This document shows positions 16,064 through 25,641 of a DNA stretch of 64,000 nt, piece after piece. The notes beneath the pieces were generated by a model. The model saw nothing but the letters and a program-made list of their open reading frames with translations. It was not told where the DNA came from and did no database searches. The number at the start of each line of letters is the position of its first letter. Within the stretch, counting starts at the first letter, position 1. The stretch is from Aminicella lysinilytica. GTDB lineage: Bacteria > Bacillota > Clostridia > Peptostreptococcales > Anaerovoracaceae. The stretch lies in NCBI RefSeq assembly GCF_004362975.1, contig NZ_SNXO01000001.1, positions 1 to 64,000 of the forward strand, read 5' to 3'. A program made the translations under genes and the position numbers.

Positions 16064-16244
16064 AACGTTCTCCCTTTTGAATCATATGTCCATATTATGC
16101 ACCCATTACGGACAGCGGTATAGTCATATTATGTTTGTTAAAAAATACACAGCATCATGAGAAATAATTCACACTTTAGTATATTAAAATAGAGGCCATT
16201 ATGTTATAATATTCTAAATATATCGAAAGGAGACGAGGATAGGC

Positions 16245-18098
16245 GTGAGCAGACTGGAATTTAAGAAGAAAAGTCAGGCCCAGAAGGAAGTCGAGGGCCT
16301 TTACAGAGATCTGGAAAGACGTGTGGTGGCAAGTCCGCCAGGGCAGTGTCCGGTGGATATGACAGGGTCATTTCTCAAGCTGTGTCAGGCTCAGTCCTGC
16401 GGTAAGTGCGTGCCGTGCAGGGTCGGAGTCGGTCAGCTGATCAACATCATAGACGGGATCCTGAATCTGAATGTAGAAAGCAGTATGGAAGATCTGGCGC
16501 TTTTGCAGAGGACTGCGGAAGCTATCAAGTATTCATCAGACTGCGCCATAGGCAGTGAATCTGCCGAGCTGGTGCTGAAAGGCCTGAAGAGCTTCAGGGA
16601 AGATTATGTTTCCCACGTGGAGAGGAACCGCTGCTCCGACAATCTGAGAGACAGGAGGCACTCGGTGCCTTGCGTTGCCAAATGTCCGGCCGAGGTGGAC
16701 ATTCCGGGCTATATGGCTCTAATCAAGGAAGGAAGATACGATGACGCTGTCAGACTCATAAGGAAGGACAATCCGTTCCCTACAGTCTGCGCTTTGATAT
16801 GTGAGCATCCGTGCGAAGGCCACTGCAGAAGGAACATGATTGACGCCCCGATAAACATCAGGGGTATGAAAATGTTCGCAGTGGACAACTGTTCGGAAAC
16901 AGTGCCGGTGCCTGCGCCTATGGATAACACAGGCAAGAGAGTGGCCATAGTCGGCGGAGGTCCGAGCGGACTGACGGCGGCATATTACTTAGCTCTCATG
17001 GGACATAAACCGACCATATTCGAGAAGAGAAAACAGCTGGGCGGAATGCTCCGCTACGGCATACCGAGCTACAGACTGCCGAGGCAGAGACTTGACTGGG
17101 ATATCCAGTCCATTCTGGACGCAGGCATAGAGGTCAAACTCAACGTCAATGTCGACGACGAGAACAGCATCAAGGAGCTCATAGAGGATTACGATGCAGC
17201 CTATGTTGCCATCGGCGCTCACAACTACAAGATGATAGGCATCGACGGCGAAGAAAGCGAGGGCGTATACTCTGCAGTGGACCTTTTGCGCGAGATCGGA
17301 GACGAACACCTGCCGGATTACGCCGGCAAAAGAGTGGCTGTAGTCGGCGGCGGAAATGTGGCCATGGATGTGGCCAGGACGGCCATGAGGCTTGGCGCGT
17401 CCCACGTGGACATCGTCTACAGACGTCGCAAGGCGGACATGACTGCCCTGCCTGAGGAGATAGAAGGAGCCATCGCCGAAGGTTGCAGACTGCTGGAACT
17501 GCGCACGCCTGTACGCATAGAGGCGGACGAGACCGGTAAGGTTACGGCCCTCATAATCAAACCGCAAAAAGTAGGCCCGCTGGATGCCTCCGGCAGACCT
17601 AAGTCGTTCCCGGCGCAGAAGGACGAGCAGGTGATTCCTTGCGAAATCATCATAGGCGCCATTGGACAGGAAATAGACTCTGAAGTGTTCGAGAAAGCCG
17701 GAGTATCTGTTTTGTGGAAGAAGCTGAACACGGACACTTCAATGAAGGTCATCGGCATGGAGGGGGTCTTTGCCGGCGGCGACAGTGTGACCGGTCCGTC
17801 ATCGGCGGTCAACGCCATTGCCCAGGGCAAGGTGGCCGCTGCCAATATAGACAACTACCTGGGATATAATCATGAGATCGAGTGCGATGTGGAGATACCG
17901 GATGCCGTTCTGGAGGATAAGACTCCATGCGGAAGATCGGAACTTACATCCAGATATCCTGATGAAAGAAACAGAGATTTCAACGGTTTCGAGAATGGAC
18001 TGCTTCTTGAGGAGGCTATTCAGGAGGCGGGACGTTGCCTGCGCTGCGACCGCAACAGCCTCGGTGCATTCAGAGGAGGTAGACAGATAAAATGGTAA
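16245..18098 (+). CDS. NuoF-C/GltD-type flavoprotein subunit of the hydrogenase
   Basis: A 617-residue fusion. Residues about 40-130 carry the NuoF C-terminal 4Fe-4S site (CGKCVPCRVGVGQL plus a later cysteine in CAIGSE) without the NuoF FMN/NADH domain. Residues about 135-215 are the cysteine-rich Fer4_20 domain found in GltD and dihydropyrimidine dehydrogenase (CEHPCEGHCRR). The rest is an FAD/NAD(P) oxidoreductase with two Rossmann motifs (VAIVGGGPSGLTAAYYLALM and VAVVGGGNVAMDVARTAMRL). It should pass electrons between NAD(P)H and HydA, encoded 7 nt overlapping downstream. The GTG start follows a GGAGACGAGG region. NADPH use and any bifurcation are inference. Confidence 0.85.
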   Translation: MSRLEFKKKSQAQKEVEGLYRDLERRVVASPPGQCPVDMTGSFLKLCQAQSCGKCVPCRVGVGQLINIIDGILNLNVESSMEDLALLQRTAEAIKYSSDCAIGSESAELVLKGLKSFREDYVSHVERNRCSDNLRDRRHSVPCVAKCPAEVDIPGYMALIKEGRYDDAVRLIRKDNPFPTVCALICEHPCEGHCRRNMIDAPINIRGMKMFAVDNCSETVPVPAPMDNTGKRVAIVGGGPSGLTAAYYLALMGHKPTIFEKRKQLGGMLRYGIPSYRLPRQRLDWDIQSILDAGIEVKLNVNVDDENSIKELIEDYDAAYVAIGAHNYKMIGIDGEESEGVYSAVDLLREIGDEHLPDYAGKRVAVVGGGNVAMDVARTAMRLGASHVDIVYRRRKADMTALPEEIEGAIAEGCRLLELRTPVRIEADETGKVTALIIKPQKVGPLDASGRPKSFPAQKDEQVIPCEIIIGAIGQEIDSEVFEKAGVSVLWKKLNTDTSMKVIGMEGVFAGGDSVTGPSSAVNAIAQGKVAAANIDNYLGYNHEIECDVEIPDAVLEDKTPCGRSELTSRYPDERNRDFNGFENGLLLEEAIQEAGRCLRCDRNSLGAFRGGRQIKW

Positions 18099-19861
18099 AT
18101 TTGACGATAAACAATATGAAATTGTCCGTACAGGAGGGCACGACTATTCTGCGGGCAGCCCGCAGCGTAGGTATAGAGATACCTCATCTCTGCTACTGGG
18201 AGGGGTTGAATGATATAGGCGCCTGCCGTATCTGCGTTGTGGAGCTGGCCGGCATGGAGAAGCTGGTTTCCGCCTGCAATACAGAGGTGGCTGAGGGCAT
18301 GGAGATATATACCAACAGTCCTAAGGTGCGTCAGACCAGGAAGGTCAATCTGCGGCTGATACTTTCAGAGCACGACTGCACCTGCGCTATATGCACCAGA
18401 AGCGGAAACTGCGCCCTGCAGACTATTGCCAGAGATTTGGGAATAGCCGATCCTATATATAAGGATATTACAGAAAGATTCAAGTGGAACAGAGAATTTC
18501 CTCTGATCAGAAACGCCTCCAAATGCATCAAATGCATGCGTTGCGTTCAGGTCTGCGATGACATACAGAGTGTCCATGTCTGGGAAATGACCGGCACTGC
18601 CCAGAGAACCAGCATCGGTGTCAGAGACGGCCTGCCTATAGACAGCGCCAACGCCAAGTGTTCCCTTTGTGGTCAGTGCATAACCCACTGCCCGGTAGGC
18701 GCCCTGCGCGAGCGCAATGACACAGACATAGTGCTGGATGCTTTGTCCGATCCGGAGAAGGTCGTTATGGTTCAGTTCGCACCGGCGGTCCGCGTGGCCT
18801 GGGGCGAAAAGGTCGGCATGCACCGGGTGGAGCAGACGACCGGCAAGCTGGTGGCTGCTCTGAAGCAGATTGGCTTCGATTACGTTTTCGACACGGTATA
18901 TTCTGCCGATATGACTATAATGGAAGAAGGCAGCGAGTTCATCGAAAGGCTTAAACACCGTGACGACTACAGCTGGCCTATGTTCACGTCCTGCTGCCCG
19001 GGCTGGCTCCGATTCGTGAAGAGCGAGTTCCCGGATTATGTGCAGAATCTGTCGACGGCCAAATCGCCACAGCAGATGTTCGGCGCTCTGGGCAAGACTT
19101 ATATGGCGGAAAAACTCGGCATCGATCCGAGTAAGATATTTGCGGTTTCCATCATGCCTTGCACTGCCAAAAAATATGAGTGCGACGTGGAGGAGGTCAA
19201 CGATTCGGGATTTAAAGACGTGGATGTGGTCATTACTACCAGGGAACTGGATAATATGATCATGGCAGACGGTATTAATGCGGAAAATCTGCCGGAGGCT
19301 TCTTTCGATGATTTCTTCGGCGAGGGTACTGGAGCCGGCGTTATTTTCGGCGCTACAGGCGGCGTTATGGAAGCTGCTCTCCGGTCTGCATACTTCCTTC
19401 TGACCGGCGAAAATCCAACGGCTGACGCGTTCAAAAATGTCCGCGGCATGGATGGCTGGAAGGAGGCTACTTTCACAGTGGCAGGCGCAAAAGTTCGCGT
19501 GGCTGTTGCCAGCGGTCTGGGAAATGCTCGTCGCTTGCTGACGGCAATCGATGCGGGAGAAGTGGAGTATGATTTCGTGGAGATAATGGCCTGCCCTGGC
19601 GGCTGCTCAGGCGGCGGCGGACAGCCAATCACCGACGGAACTGAAATGGCCTGCGTCAGAGGCGAGGAGCTTTACAACATTGACAGCACTCAGCCTATCC
19701 GATTCTCTCACGAGAATCCTTCAGTGCGCATGACCTATGAGGAGTACCTAGGGGCGCCGATGTCTCACCGCGCTCACGAGCTGCTCCATACAAATGTAGA
19801 AGCATGGAACCTCCTGCCGAAGTTCCATACATCCTACAAGCAGGATAATGTAGAAGACTAG
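18092..19861 (+). CDS. hydA: [FeFe]-hydrogenase, group A, catalytic subunit
   Basis: A cytosolic iron hydrogenase of 589 residues. In order: N-terminal [2Fe-2S] domain (CYWEGLNDIGACRIC), the His/Cys-ligated cluster (HDCTCAICTRSGNC), two [4Fe-4S] ferredoxin motifs (CIKCMRCVQVC and CSLCGQCITHC) and the H-cluster domain with TSCCPGW, MPCTAKKYE and EIMACPGGCSGGGGQP. All catalytic cysteines are present, so it should be active. It overlaps the flavoprotein gene, implying a complex. The maturases lie in the same region. The C-terminus extends about 60 residues past the last motif. Confidence 0.96.
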   Translation: MVNLTINNMKLSVQEGTTILRAARSVGIEIPHLCYWEGLNDIGACRICVVELAGMEKLVSACNTEVAEGMEIYTNSPKVRQTRKVNLRLILSEHDCTCAICTRSGNCALQTIARDLGIADPIYKDITERFKWNREFPLIRNASKCIKCMRCVQVCDDIQSVHVWEMTGTAQRTSIGVRDGLPIDSANAKCSLCGQCITHCPVGALRERNDTDIVLDALSDPEKVVMVQFAPAVRVAWGEKVGMHRVEQTTGKLVAALKQIGFDYVFDTVYSADMTIMEEGSEFIERLKHRDDYSWPMFTSCCPGWLRFVKSEFPDYVQNLSTAKSPQQMFGALGKTYMAEKLGIDPSKIFAVSIMPCTAKKYECDVEEVNDSGFKDVDVVITTRELDNMIMADGINAENLPEASFDDFFGEGTGAGVIFGATGGVMEAALRSAYFLLTGENPTADAFKNVRGMDGWKEATFTVAGAKVRVAVASGLGNARRLLTAIDAGEVEYDFVEIMACPGGCSGGGGQPITDGTEMACVRGEELYNIDSTQPIRFSHENPSVRMTYEEYLGAPMSHRAHELLHTNVEAWNLLPKFHTSYKQDNVED

Positions 19862-19937
19862 CATGGGCACTGGCGCTGCTCAGCATGGCCGACTTGGCTT
19901 GCTTGACTTGCTTGGCTTGTTGACCGTCAGCTGCCGC
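19862..19937. other. low-complexity spacer after hydA
   Basis: Contains a short slipped repeat of CTTGCTTGACTTGCTTGG. No gene or terminator is evident. Confidence 0.4.
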
Positions 19938-20220
19938 AAACTAGTTTTATAGCAAAACGGCTATTTCAGCAGTTGAAATTACAAAAGGCTACCTCATGCT
20001 GCGTCTGATTTACGGTTTAGTCCTGACAATGTGGGCAGTACTGAAAATTGCACTAATCCAAATACAATAATCCCAACATTTGGCTTGTTAATGAAGCAAA
20101 TGTTGGGATTTGTCGTTGTTATGGTAAACCTAAGCAGGCGATTTGAAGGTGTTCATTATGGAATAACTGAATTTTGTAATTTGGAACGTCTCAAACGAGG
20201 TTTTGCTATAAAACAAGTTT
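19938..20220. repeat. 283-bp nested inverted-repeat element
   Basis: The ends, 19938-19958 and 20200-20220, are inverted repeats matching at 20 of 21 bases. Inside, AAATTAC/GTAATTT and GGTTTA/TAAACC can pair in nested order, and a strong hairpin (20071-20082 with 20097-20108, 12 bp perfect) sits near the centre. It resembles the rod elements in length and nesting but not in sequence, and no second copy was seen in this window. It could be a MITE or a structured RNA. Nothing coding is supported inside. The next 175 bases (20221-20395) show no clear feature. Confidence 0.5.
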
Positions 20221-20395
20221 TGTCGACATAGGACTTCCGCCCACGAATCCAGGATCCGAAGAATCGCATCGGGGTAACCACCAACATATCGCACCAGACG
20301 CATTTGCACAACCTAGGCGCAGAAATCCCGCCAAATGACCGAAAAATCCCAATTTTCGGTAACCTGATGTATACATAAGAAAACAATAATTGTCG

Positions 20396-20450
20396 TTGAA
20401 AACCACTATATGTAGTGCTATAATTATTTAAGCGGTACACATAATGTGGA
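20396..20450 (+). promoter_or_regulatory. nrdJ promoter with two NrdR-type boxes
   Basis: TTGAAA (20396-20401), a 17-bp spacer and TATAAT (20419-20424) form a near-consensus promoter. The spacer contains the palindrome CACTATATGTAGTG (20404-20417), a close match to the NrdR box. A second imperfect box, ACACATAATGTGG (20437-20449), lies about 32 bp downstream on the same helix face, the spacing usual for paired NrdR sites. NrdR repression by dATP is expected. A GC-rich leader of about 120 nt follows; it shows no cobalamin-riboswitch core. Confidence 0.8.
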
Positions 20451-20572
20451 ACGGGCGGCTCGCGACGGCAAGACGCGGCGCGCCTGCTGAACAAACGCAG
20501 AACGCCGGCGACCAAGCCGGGACGGCTGCCGACCGCCAATAAACTTGAAAAATGTGTGAAAGGATAATAATT

Positions 20573-22879
20573 ATGGCAATCAGCGACATAAGTGAAAACG
20601 CTCTGAAAGTTCTGGAAAAGCGCTATCAGGGGAAAGATGAAAAGGGCAACGTAGTAGAATCTGTAGAAGGAATGTTCCGCAGAGTTTCAGATACCATTGC
20701 CAAGGCAGATACTAAGTTTGACAACTCGGTGGACACGAAGAAATTATCCGATGAGTTTTTTGAGCTCATGACCAGTCTCAGGTTCATGCCAAACTCACCG
20801 ACATTAATGAACGCAGGCAGACAGCTGGGACAGCTCTCAGCATGTTTTGTACTTCCTGTTGAAGACAGCATGGAGGGAATCTTTGACTCTGTCAAAAACG
20901 CAGCCCTCATCCACAAGTCAGGCGGCGGTACGGGATTTTCATTTTCCAGACTGCGTCAGAGCGGAGCGTCCGTAAGATCCACAGGCGGAGTAGCCAGCGG
21001 TCCGGTCAGCTTCATGAGGGTTTTCAATTCTGCCACTGAAGCCGTCAAACAGGGCGGCACCAGGCGCGGAGCCAATATGGGCGTCCTCAGGATCGACCAT
21101 CCTGACATCCTGGATTTCATAAACTGTAAGGCGGACAACGCAGATATCACCAATTTCAACATCAGCGTTGGCATAACAGAGAAGTTCATGGAGGCTGTTG
21201 AGAAACAGTCCGACTATGACCTTATAGACCCTAAGACCAAGACGGCAGTCGGCCATCTCAGCGCAGTGAAGGTCTTCGATATGATCGTTGACCACGCCTG
21301 GAGAAACGGCGAGCCGGGAATCATTTTCCTGGACAGACTCAACCGCGATAACGTAGTTCCGACTCAGGGAGACATAGAGAGCACTAATCCATGCGGCGAG
21401 CAGCCGCTGCTTCCTTATGAAAGCTGCAACCTGGGCTCTATCAACCTGGTCAAGATGCTCAGAAAGACACTGACCGGATACGAGTTCGATTTCAGACTTC
21501 TTGGCGCTACAGTAGAAGAGGCTGTTCACTTCCTGGATAATGTAATAGAAGTAAATAATTATCCACTTGATATAATCGGCGACACCACCAGAGCCACCAG
21601 AAAAATCGGCTTGGGAGTAATGGGCTGGGCAGACGCTTTGCTCCTCCTTGGCATTCCTTATAATTCAGACGAAGCAGTAGACCTGGCCGGCAAAGTCATG
21701 GGCTATATCAATAACACCGGCCATGCCGCCAGCGCGAGACTGGCAGAAAAACGCGGAGCCTTCCCTTTGTTCAGCGTGAGCACGTACAAAGACGGGCCTG
21801 CTATGCGTAATGCTACGGTCACGACTATCGCTCCGACGGGGACGATTTCAATGATCGCGGGCTGCTCTTCTGGAGTCGAGCCGGTCTTTGCCTACGCCTA
21901 CATCCGGAACATCATGGACGGGACGGAAATGGTGGAGGTCAACCCGGTGCTGGTTGCCAAGCTGAAGGAGCTGGGCCTGTACGAGGACGGCCTGCTGAAG
22001 AAGATTGCAAATGCAGGCAGCGTGGAAAACTGCCTGGAGATACCGGAAGAAGTGCGCAGAGTTTTTGTCAGCGCTCAGGATATCAAGCCTGTTGACCACA
22101 TCAAGATGCAGTCGGCTTTCCAGCGCTACACTGACAACGCCGTGTCCAAGACGGTCAACTTCCCTAAGGAGGCCACCAGAAACGACGTGCGCGAGGCGTA
22201 CCTTCTGGCCTATGAAGAGGATTGCAAGGGCGTGACGATCTATCGCGACGGAAGCCGCGAGGAGCAGGTCCTGAACATAGGAAAGGTCAACAAAAAAGAC
22301 GATGCAGGTGTTGCTGCCGTGGCTGACGGGGTTCCGGGCCATGTGGAGCCGCGGCCGCGTCCCGCTGTTACCAAAGGTTTTACGGAGAAGGTCCGCATAG
22401 GCTGCGGCAATCTTTACATAACGACTAATTACGATGAGAATGGAATCTGCGAGGTCTTCACCAGCACAGGCAAGGCCGGCGGATGCCCAAGTCAGAGCGA
22501 GGCTACGGCACGGCTGGTGTCGGTGGCTCTGCGCAGCGGCATTTCTATCGAGGAGGTCTATGATCAGCTGAAGGGCATCAGGTGTCCTTCGACTATCAGG
22601 CAGCAGGGCATGAACTGCACGTCCTGCCCGGATGCTATAGCCAAGGTAATCATGAAGGTTTCAAAGCTTATCGATGAGGAGGCCAACAGCGGCATAGCTA
22701 CTTCTATCGTTAAAGAGCGTGAGACATTGAAGAATATGCAGCAGGCGCCGGTTATGGGCGATGTCCAAGTGCCGGCCACATCCGGCGAGATTCATGTGTG
22801 CCCGGAGTGCGGCGGGCCTGTGGAGCATGAGGGAGGATGCGTCATCTGCAGGAACTGCGGATTCTCCAAGTGCGGCTGA
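20573..22879 (+). CDS. nrdJ: adenosylcobalamin-dependent ribonucleotide reductase (class II)
   Basis: Reduces ribonucleotides to deoxyribonucleotides with a coenzyme-B12 radical. The 768-residue protein has the substrate loop and cysteines of the family (SACFVLPVEDSMEGIFD, NPCGEQPLLPYESCNLGSI, TTIAPTGTISMIAGCSSGVEP). A TSCPD domain follows (GGCPSQSEATARL), then a C-terminal zinc-ribbon-like tail (CPECGGPVEHEGGCVICRNC...CG) that may supply redox cysteines. The ATG at 20573 follows GAAAGGATAATAATT; an upstream in-frame start lacks a ribosome binding site. Transcription probably comes from the NrdR-controlled promoter upstream. Confidence 0.95.
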   Translation: MAISDISENALKVLEKRYQGKDEKGNVVESVEGMFRRVSDTIAKADTKFDNSVDTKKLSDEFFELMTSLRFMPNSPTLMNAGRQLGQLSACFVLPVEDSMEGIFDSVKNAALIHKSGGGTGFSFSRLRQSGASVRSTGGVASGPVSFMRVFNSATEAVKQGGTRRGANMGVLRIDHPDILDFINCKADNADITNFNISVGITEKFMEAVEKQSDYDLIDPKTKTAVGHLSAVKVFDMIVDHAWRNGEPGIIFLDRLNRDNVVPTQGDIESTNPCGEQPLLPYESCNLGSINLVKMLRKTLTGYEFDFRLLGATVEEAVHFLDNVIEVNNYPLDIIGDTTRATRKIGLGVMGWADALLLLGIPYNSDEAVDLAGKVMGYINNTGHAASARLAEKRGAFPLFSVSTYKDGPAMRNATVTTIAPTGTISMIAGCSSGVEPVFAYAYIRNIMDGTEMVEVNPVLVAKLKELGLYEDGLLKKIANAGSVENCLEIPEEVRRVFVSAQDIKPVDHIKMQSAFQRYTDNAVSKTVNFPKEATRNDVREAYLLAYEEDCKGVTIYRDGSREEQVLNIGKVNKKDDAGVAAVADGVPGHVEPRPRPAVTKGFTEKVRIGCGNLYITTNYDENGICEVFTSTGKAGGCPSQSEATARLVSVALRSGISIEEVYDQLKGIRCPSTIRQQGMNCTSCPDAIAKVIMKVSKLIDEEANSGIATSIVKERETLKNMQQAPVMGDVQVPATSGEIHVCPECGGPVEHEGGCVICRNCGFSKCG

Positions 22880-22893
22880 TAAATGATATTATG

Positions 22894-22920
22894 GAGGGGC
22901 TGGCGACAGCCCCTCTTTCT
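22894..22920 (+). terminator. intrinsic terminator after nrdJ
   Basis: GAGGGGCTG and CAGCCCCTC form a 9-bp stem around GCGA, followed by TTTCTTTCT. It lies between the convergent nrdJ and patatin genes. Confidence 0.8.
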
Positions 22921-22922
22921 TT

Positions 22923-24065
22923 CTAAGCCAGCCCGTGTTTGATCAGCCAGCGGGCAGCCCGCACCTGATCCTTCAGGAGTTTTTTGCCGTAGCCTTTGTA
23001 GAAGATGCTGCCTTCGCCGCGGGTCATGAGACTGTCCGCGATGAACAAGGTCAGCGTCTTTTTGTTTACGGATTTGACTAACTCGCGGAGTTTGTCAAGG
23101 GAAGCCAGCGCCTGCATGGCAGACAGATTGCTAAGAGAAAGGTCTGCGTCTATGACCATGTCCGCTTTGGCAGCCAGCACTGCATCGGTCAGCCGCTCCA
23201 TGAACTTCTTGCGGCTGTAGAGGATCAGCGGATCCATATCAAATGACAGAGCCACCGCGTCCAGATCGGTCCACTCGCTCTTAGGGAAGGCCCCTTTATA
23301 AAATGTGTACATGGTGCCGTCGTAAGCGCCGTATTCCTTCATGGCAGTCTGGTAGCCCAGACGTTCTGTGCGCTTGGAATTGGCCGGATCGAAGACCAGA
23401 AAGTCGCCCAGATCCCAGAGACACTTGATGAGAGTCACATTATCCTGACCCTCAGCCTGCTCCGAGAAGTATTTCCCAGGGGCCTCCATGAATACAGCTA
23501 TACAATCAGTGGCACCGTTGTCCCAAGCCATAGGAATAGGCAGGTTGTTGCTGTAACCCCCGTCTATGAATTTCTCTTCGCCGATTTCGTAATAATGAAT
23601 GGCAGGGAAAGCCGCTGAAGAGGCTGCTATATAGTCGCCAAGCTGGCCTTTAGGAATGTCTCTGACCCAGAGAGGCCGTGGCTTCAGGGTCGGGAATTCC
23701 GTTGTCATGAGACCCATTTCAATTGGTGAATTGCGGACGGCTTCCTCATCCAGGTATTTGTCGATAAGAGCCTTCAGCTTGTCGGTCGACGCTCCGCCCT
23801 TCTTGATGAATTCTGTCGCAAAACTCAGCATATTGGCGTCCTCTGCCACATCAAATACCTGATCCGTGCGGATCTCTTTCCAAAGGGTGTTCAGCTTGTC
23901 CACATCGCCCTGGACCACCATGGCGGCGTTGATAGCTCCTACAGAAGTTCCACAGACCATATCAAACTCCACGCCCAGTTCTGTAAGCGCCTGCCATACA
24001 CCGGCTTCATAAGCGCCACGGGCGCCTCCTCCGGCTAAAACTAATGCCGTTTTTCTTTCCTTCAT
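22923..24065 (-). CDS. patatin-like phospholipase
   Basis: A predicted lipid acyl hydrolase of 380 residues. The oxyanion loop GGGARGAYEAG, the nucleophile elbow GTSVGA (GXSXG) and the catalytic aspartate motif DGGYSNN are all present, giving a Ser-Asp dyad. No signal peptide is seen, so it acts in the cytoplasm or at the inner membrane. The ATG at 24065 follows AGGAG by 10 nt; an earlier in-frame ATG has no ribosome binding site. The C-terminal ~130 residues lie outside the core domain and are not recognised. Divergent from the sirtuin gene. Confidence 0.88.
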   Translation of the reverse strand: MKERKTALVLAGGGARGAYEAGVWQALTELGVEFDMVCGTSVGAINAAMVVQGDVDKLNTLWKEIRTDQVFDVAEDANMLSFATEFIKKGGASTDKLKALIDKYLDEEAVRNSPIEMGLMTTEFPTLKPRPLWVRDIPKGQLGDYIAASSAAFPAIHYYEIGEEKFIDGGYSNNLPIPMAWDNGATDCIAVFMEAPGKYFSEQAEGQDNVTLIKCLWDLGDFLVFDPANSKRTERLGYQTAMKEYGAYDGTMYTFYKGAFPKSEWTDLDAVALSFDMDPLILYSRKKFMERLTDAVLAAKADMVIDADLSLSNLSAMQALASLDKLRELVKSVNKKTLTLFIADSLMTRGEGSIFYKGYGKKLLKDQVRAARWLIKHGLA

Positions 24066-24140
24066 CGGTGTTTTTCTCCTGTCATTTATGATATACTGAC
24101 TATACATGCATTATACCTTAAGAAGGAGGTAATTTACAAG

Positions 24141-24863
24141 ATGGATGATAGATTAAAGCAGATAATCGATGACAGTAAAGCCATCGTCTTTTTCGGCGGC
24201 GCAGGCGTGTCCACAGAAAGCGGCATTCCGGACTTTCGCTCGGAAAGCGGCCTGTATCACGCCCAGCAGGTTTACGGTTATGCGCCTGAGACCATGCTGT
24301 CCCACTCATTTTACAAAAGTCACACTGAAATGTTCTTTAAGTATTACAAAGAAAACCTTATCCATTTAGATGCCGAGCCTAACGAGGCTCATAAAACTCT
24401 GGCCGGGCTGGAGGCTGACGGCAAGCTTATAGGCATAGTGACACAAAATATAGACGGTCTGCATCAGAAGGCGGGCAGCAAGCAGGTCTACGAACTTCAC
24501 GGCAGTGTCATGCGTAACTTCTGCGAGAAATGCGGCAAGGCTTACGATCTTGATTATGTCATGGATCCGGCCAACTGTGATAATGGCGTGCCATATTGCA
24601 ACTGCGGCGGCATAGTCAAGCCTGATGTTGTTCTCTATGAGGAAATGTTAAATGATGACACAGTCAGCGGAGCGGTCAACGCTATTTCGCAGGCTGACAC
24701 TCTGATAATCGGAGGCACATCTCTGGTAGTTTACCCGGCCGCAGGCCTGATCAACTACTTCCACGGGAAGCATCTGGTACTGATAAATAAGGATAAGACC
24801 TCCGCCGACAGCAGAGCGGATCTGGTCATAAACGATTCCATAGGAAAGGTAATGAAACTGTAG
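24141..24863 (+). CDS. cobB: NAD-dependent protein deacylase, sirtuin family
   Basis: Removes acyl groups from lysines using NAD. The 240-residue protein has GAGVSTESGIPDFRS, TQNIDGLHQKAG with the catalytic histidine in ELHGS, and a four-cysteine zinc module (CEKC and CNC with a further cysteine between). GTSLVVYPAAGLI completes the NAD site. The ribosome binding site is AAGGAGGTAA. Its stop codon is followed immediately by the ATG of surE, so the two are translated together. Confidence 0.92.
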   Translation: MDDRLKQIIDDSKAIVFFGGAGVSTESGIPDFRSESGLYHAQQVYGYAPETMLSHSFYKSHTEMFFKYYKENLIHLDAEPNEAHKTLAGLEADGKLIGIVTQNIDGLHQKAGSKQVYELHGSVMRNFCEKCGKAYDLDYVMDPANCDNGVPYCNCGGIVKPDVVLYEEMLNDDTVSGAVNAISQADTLIIGGTSLVVYPAAGLINYFHGKHLVLINKDKTSADSRADLVINDSIGKVMKL

Positions 24864-25625
24864 ATGAATATACTAGTTGTTAACGACGACGGAATAGAAA
24901 CGGCCGGCATCCGAGCTCTGGCCAAGGCACTTTCAACGGTGGCGGATGTTTATGTCTGCGCGCCGGCAAGCCAGCAGAGCGGCAAGAGCCAGTCGATTTC
25001 CATCAAGACAGAAGTTTTTGTTGAGAAAGTCGACTTCCCCTTTGCCAAGGGGGCACTTTCGACTACGGGAACCCCTGCAGACTGCACCAAAATAGGCCTG
25101 CAGTTTTTCGCCGACCAAGGCCATCCTATAGACATGGTCTACTCAGGCATAAACCACGGCAGCAACCTGGGGCGGGACACTTTGTACTCGGGAACTGTAG
25201 GCGCGGCCATGGAGGGCGCCGTCAGCGGACACCATTCGGTGGCAGTATCCGTAGACAGCCATCAGGCCAGCCATTTCGACGTAGCCTGCCAGTTGGCCCT
25301 GGACGTGATTGATTTTGTACTAAAAGAAACCAGCGCGGACACGGTACTGAATATAAACGTGCCCGACCTGCCGCGGGAGGAAATCCGTGGCCTCAGATAC
25401 ACGGTGATGGGCGGCAGATACTACATAGACAGCTTCGCGCCGCGGGAAAGCGGAGGATATGTGCTGGACGGCGAGCCGGGGGATCTTTCGGAGCTCTCGG
25501 AAGAGTACGATGTGAAGGCTGTGACAGAGGGCTACGCCTCGATTACGCCGCTGCACTTCGACTATACTCAGTACGATATGGTGGAGAAGGTGGCGGGTTG
25601 CGGACTGACCATCGACGAGAAATAA
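24864..25625 (+). CDS. surE: 5'/3'-nucleotidase SurE
   Basis: A metal-dependent nucleoside monophosphatase of 253 residues. The N-terminal metal site VNDDGIETAG (Asp-Asp), the serine/asparagine ligands in APASQQSGKSQSIS and the SGINHGSNLGRDTLYSGTVG segment match the family. The length is typical. It has no gap from the sirtuin gene and is followed after 16 nt by a DUF2156 gene; the three form an operon with no obvious common pathway. Confidence 0.94.
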   Translation: MNILVVNDDGIETAGIRALAKALSTVADVYVCAPASQQSGKSQSISIKTEVFVEKVDFPFAKGALSTTGTPADCTKIGLQFFADQGHPIDMVYSGINHGSNLGRDTLYSGTVGAAMEGAVSGHHSVAVSVDSHQASHFDVACQLALDVIDFVLKETSADTVLNINVPDLPREEIRGLRYTVMGGRYYIDSFAPRESGGYVLDGEPGDLSELSEEYDVKAVTEGYASITPLHFDYTQYDMVEKVAGCGLTIDEK

Positions 25626-25641
25626 GGAGAAAATTTAATAT

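Noticed and set aside
20431-20572. Cobalamin riboswitch before the B12-dependent nrdJ
   Set aside because: The GC-rich leader lacks the conserved B12 box and core helices.
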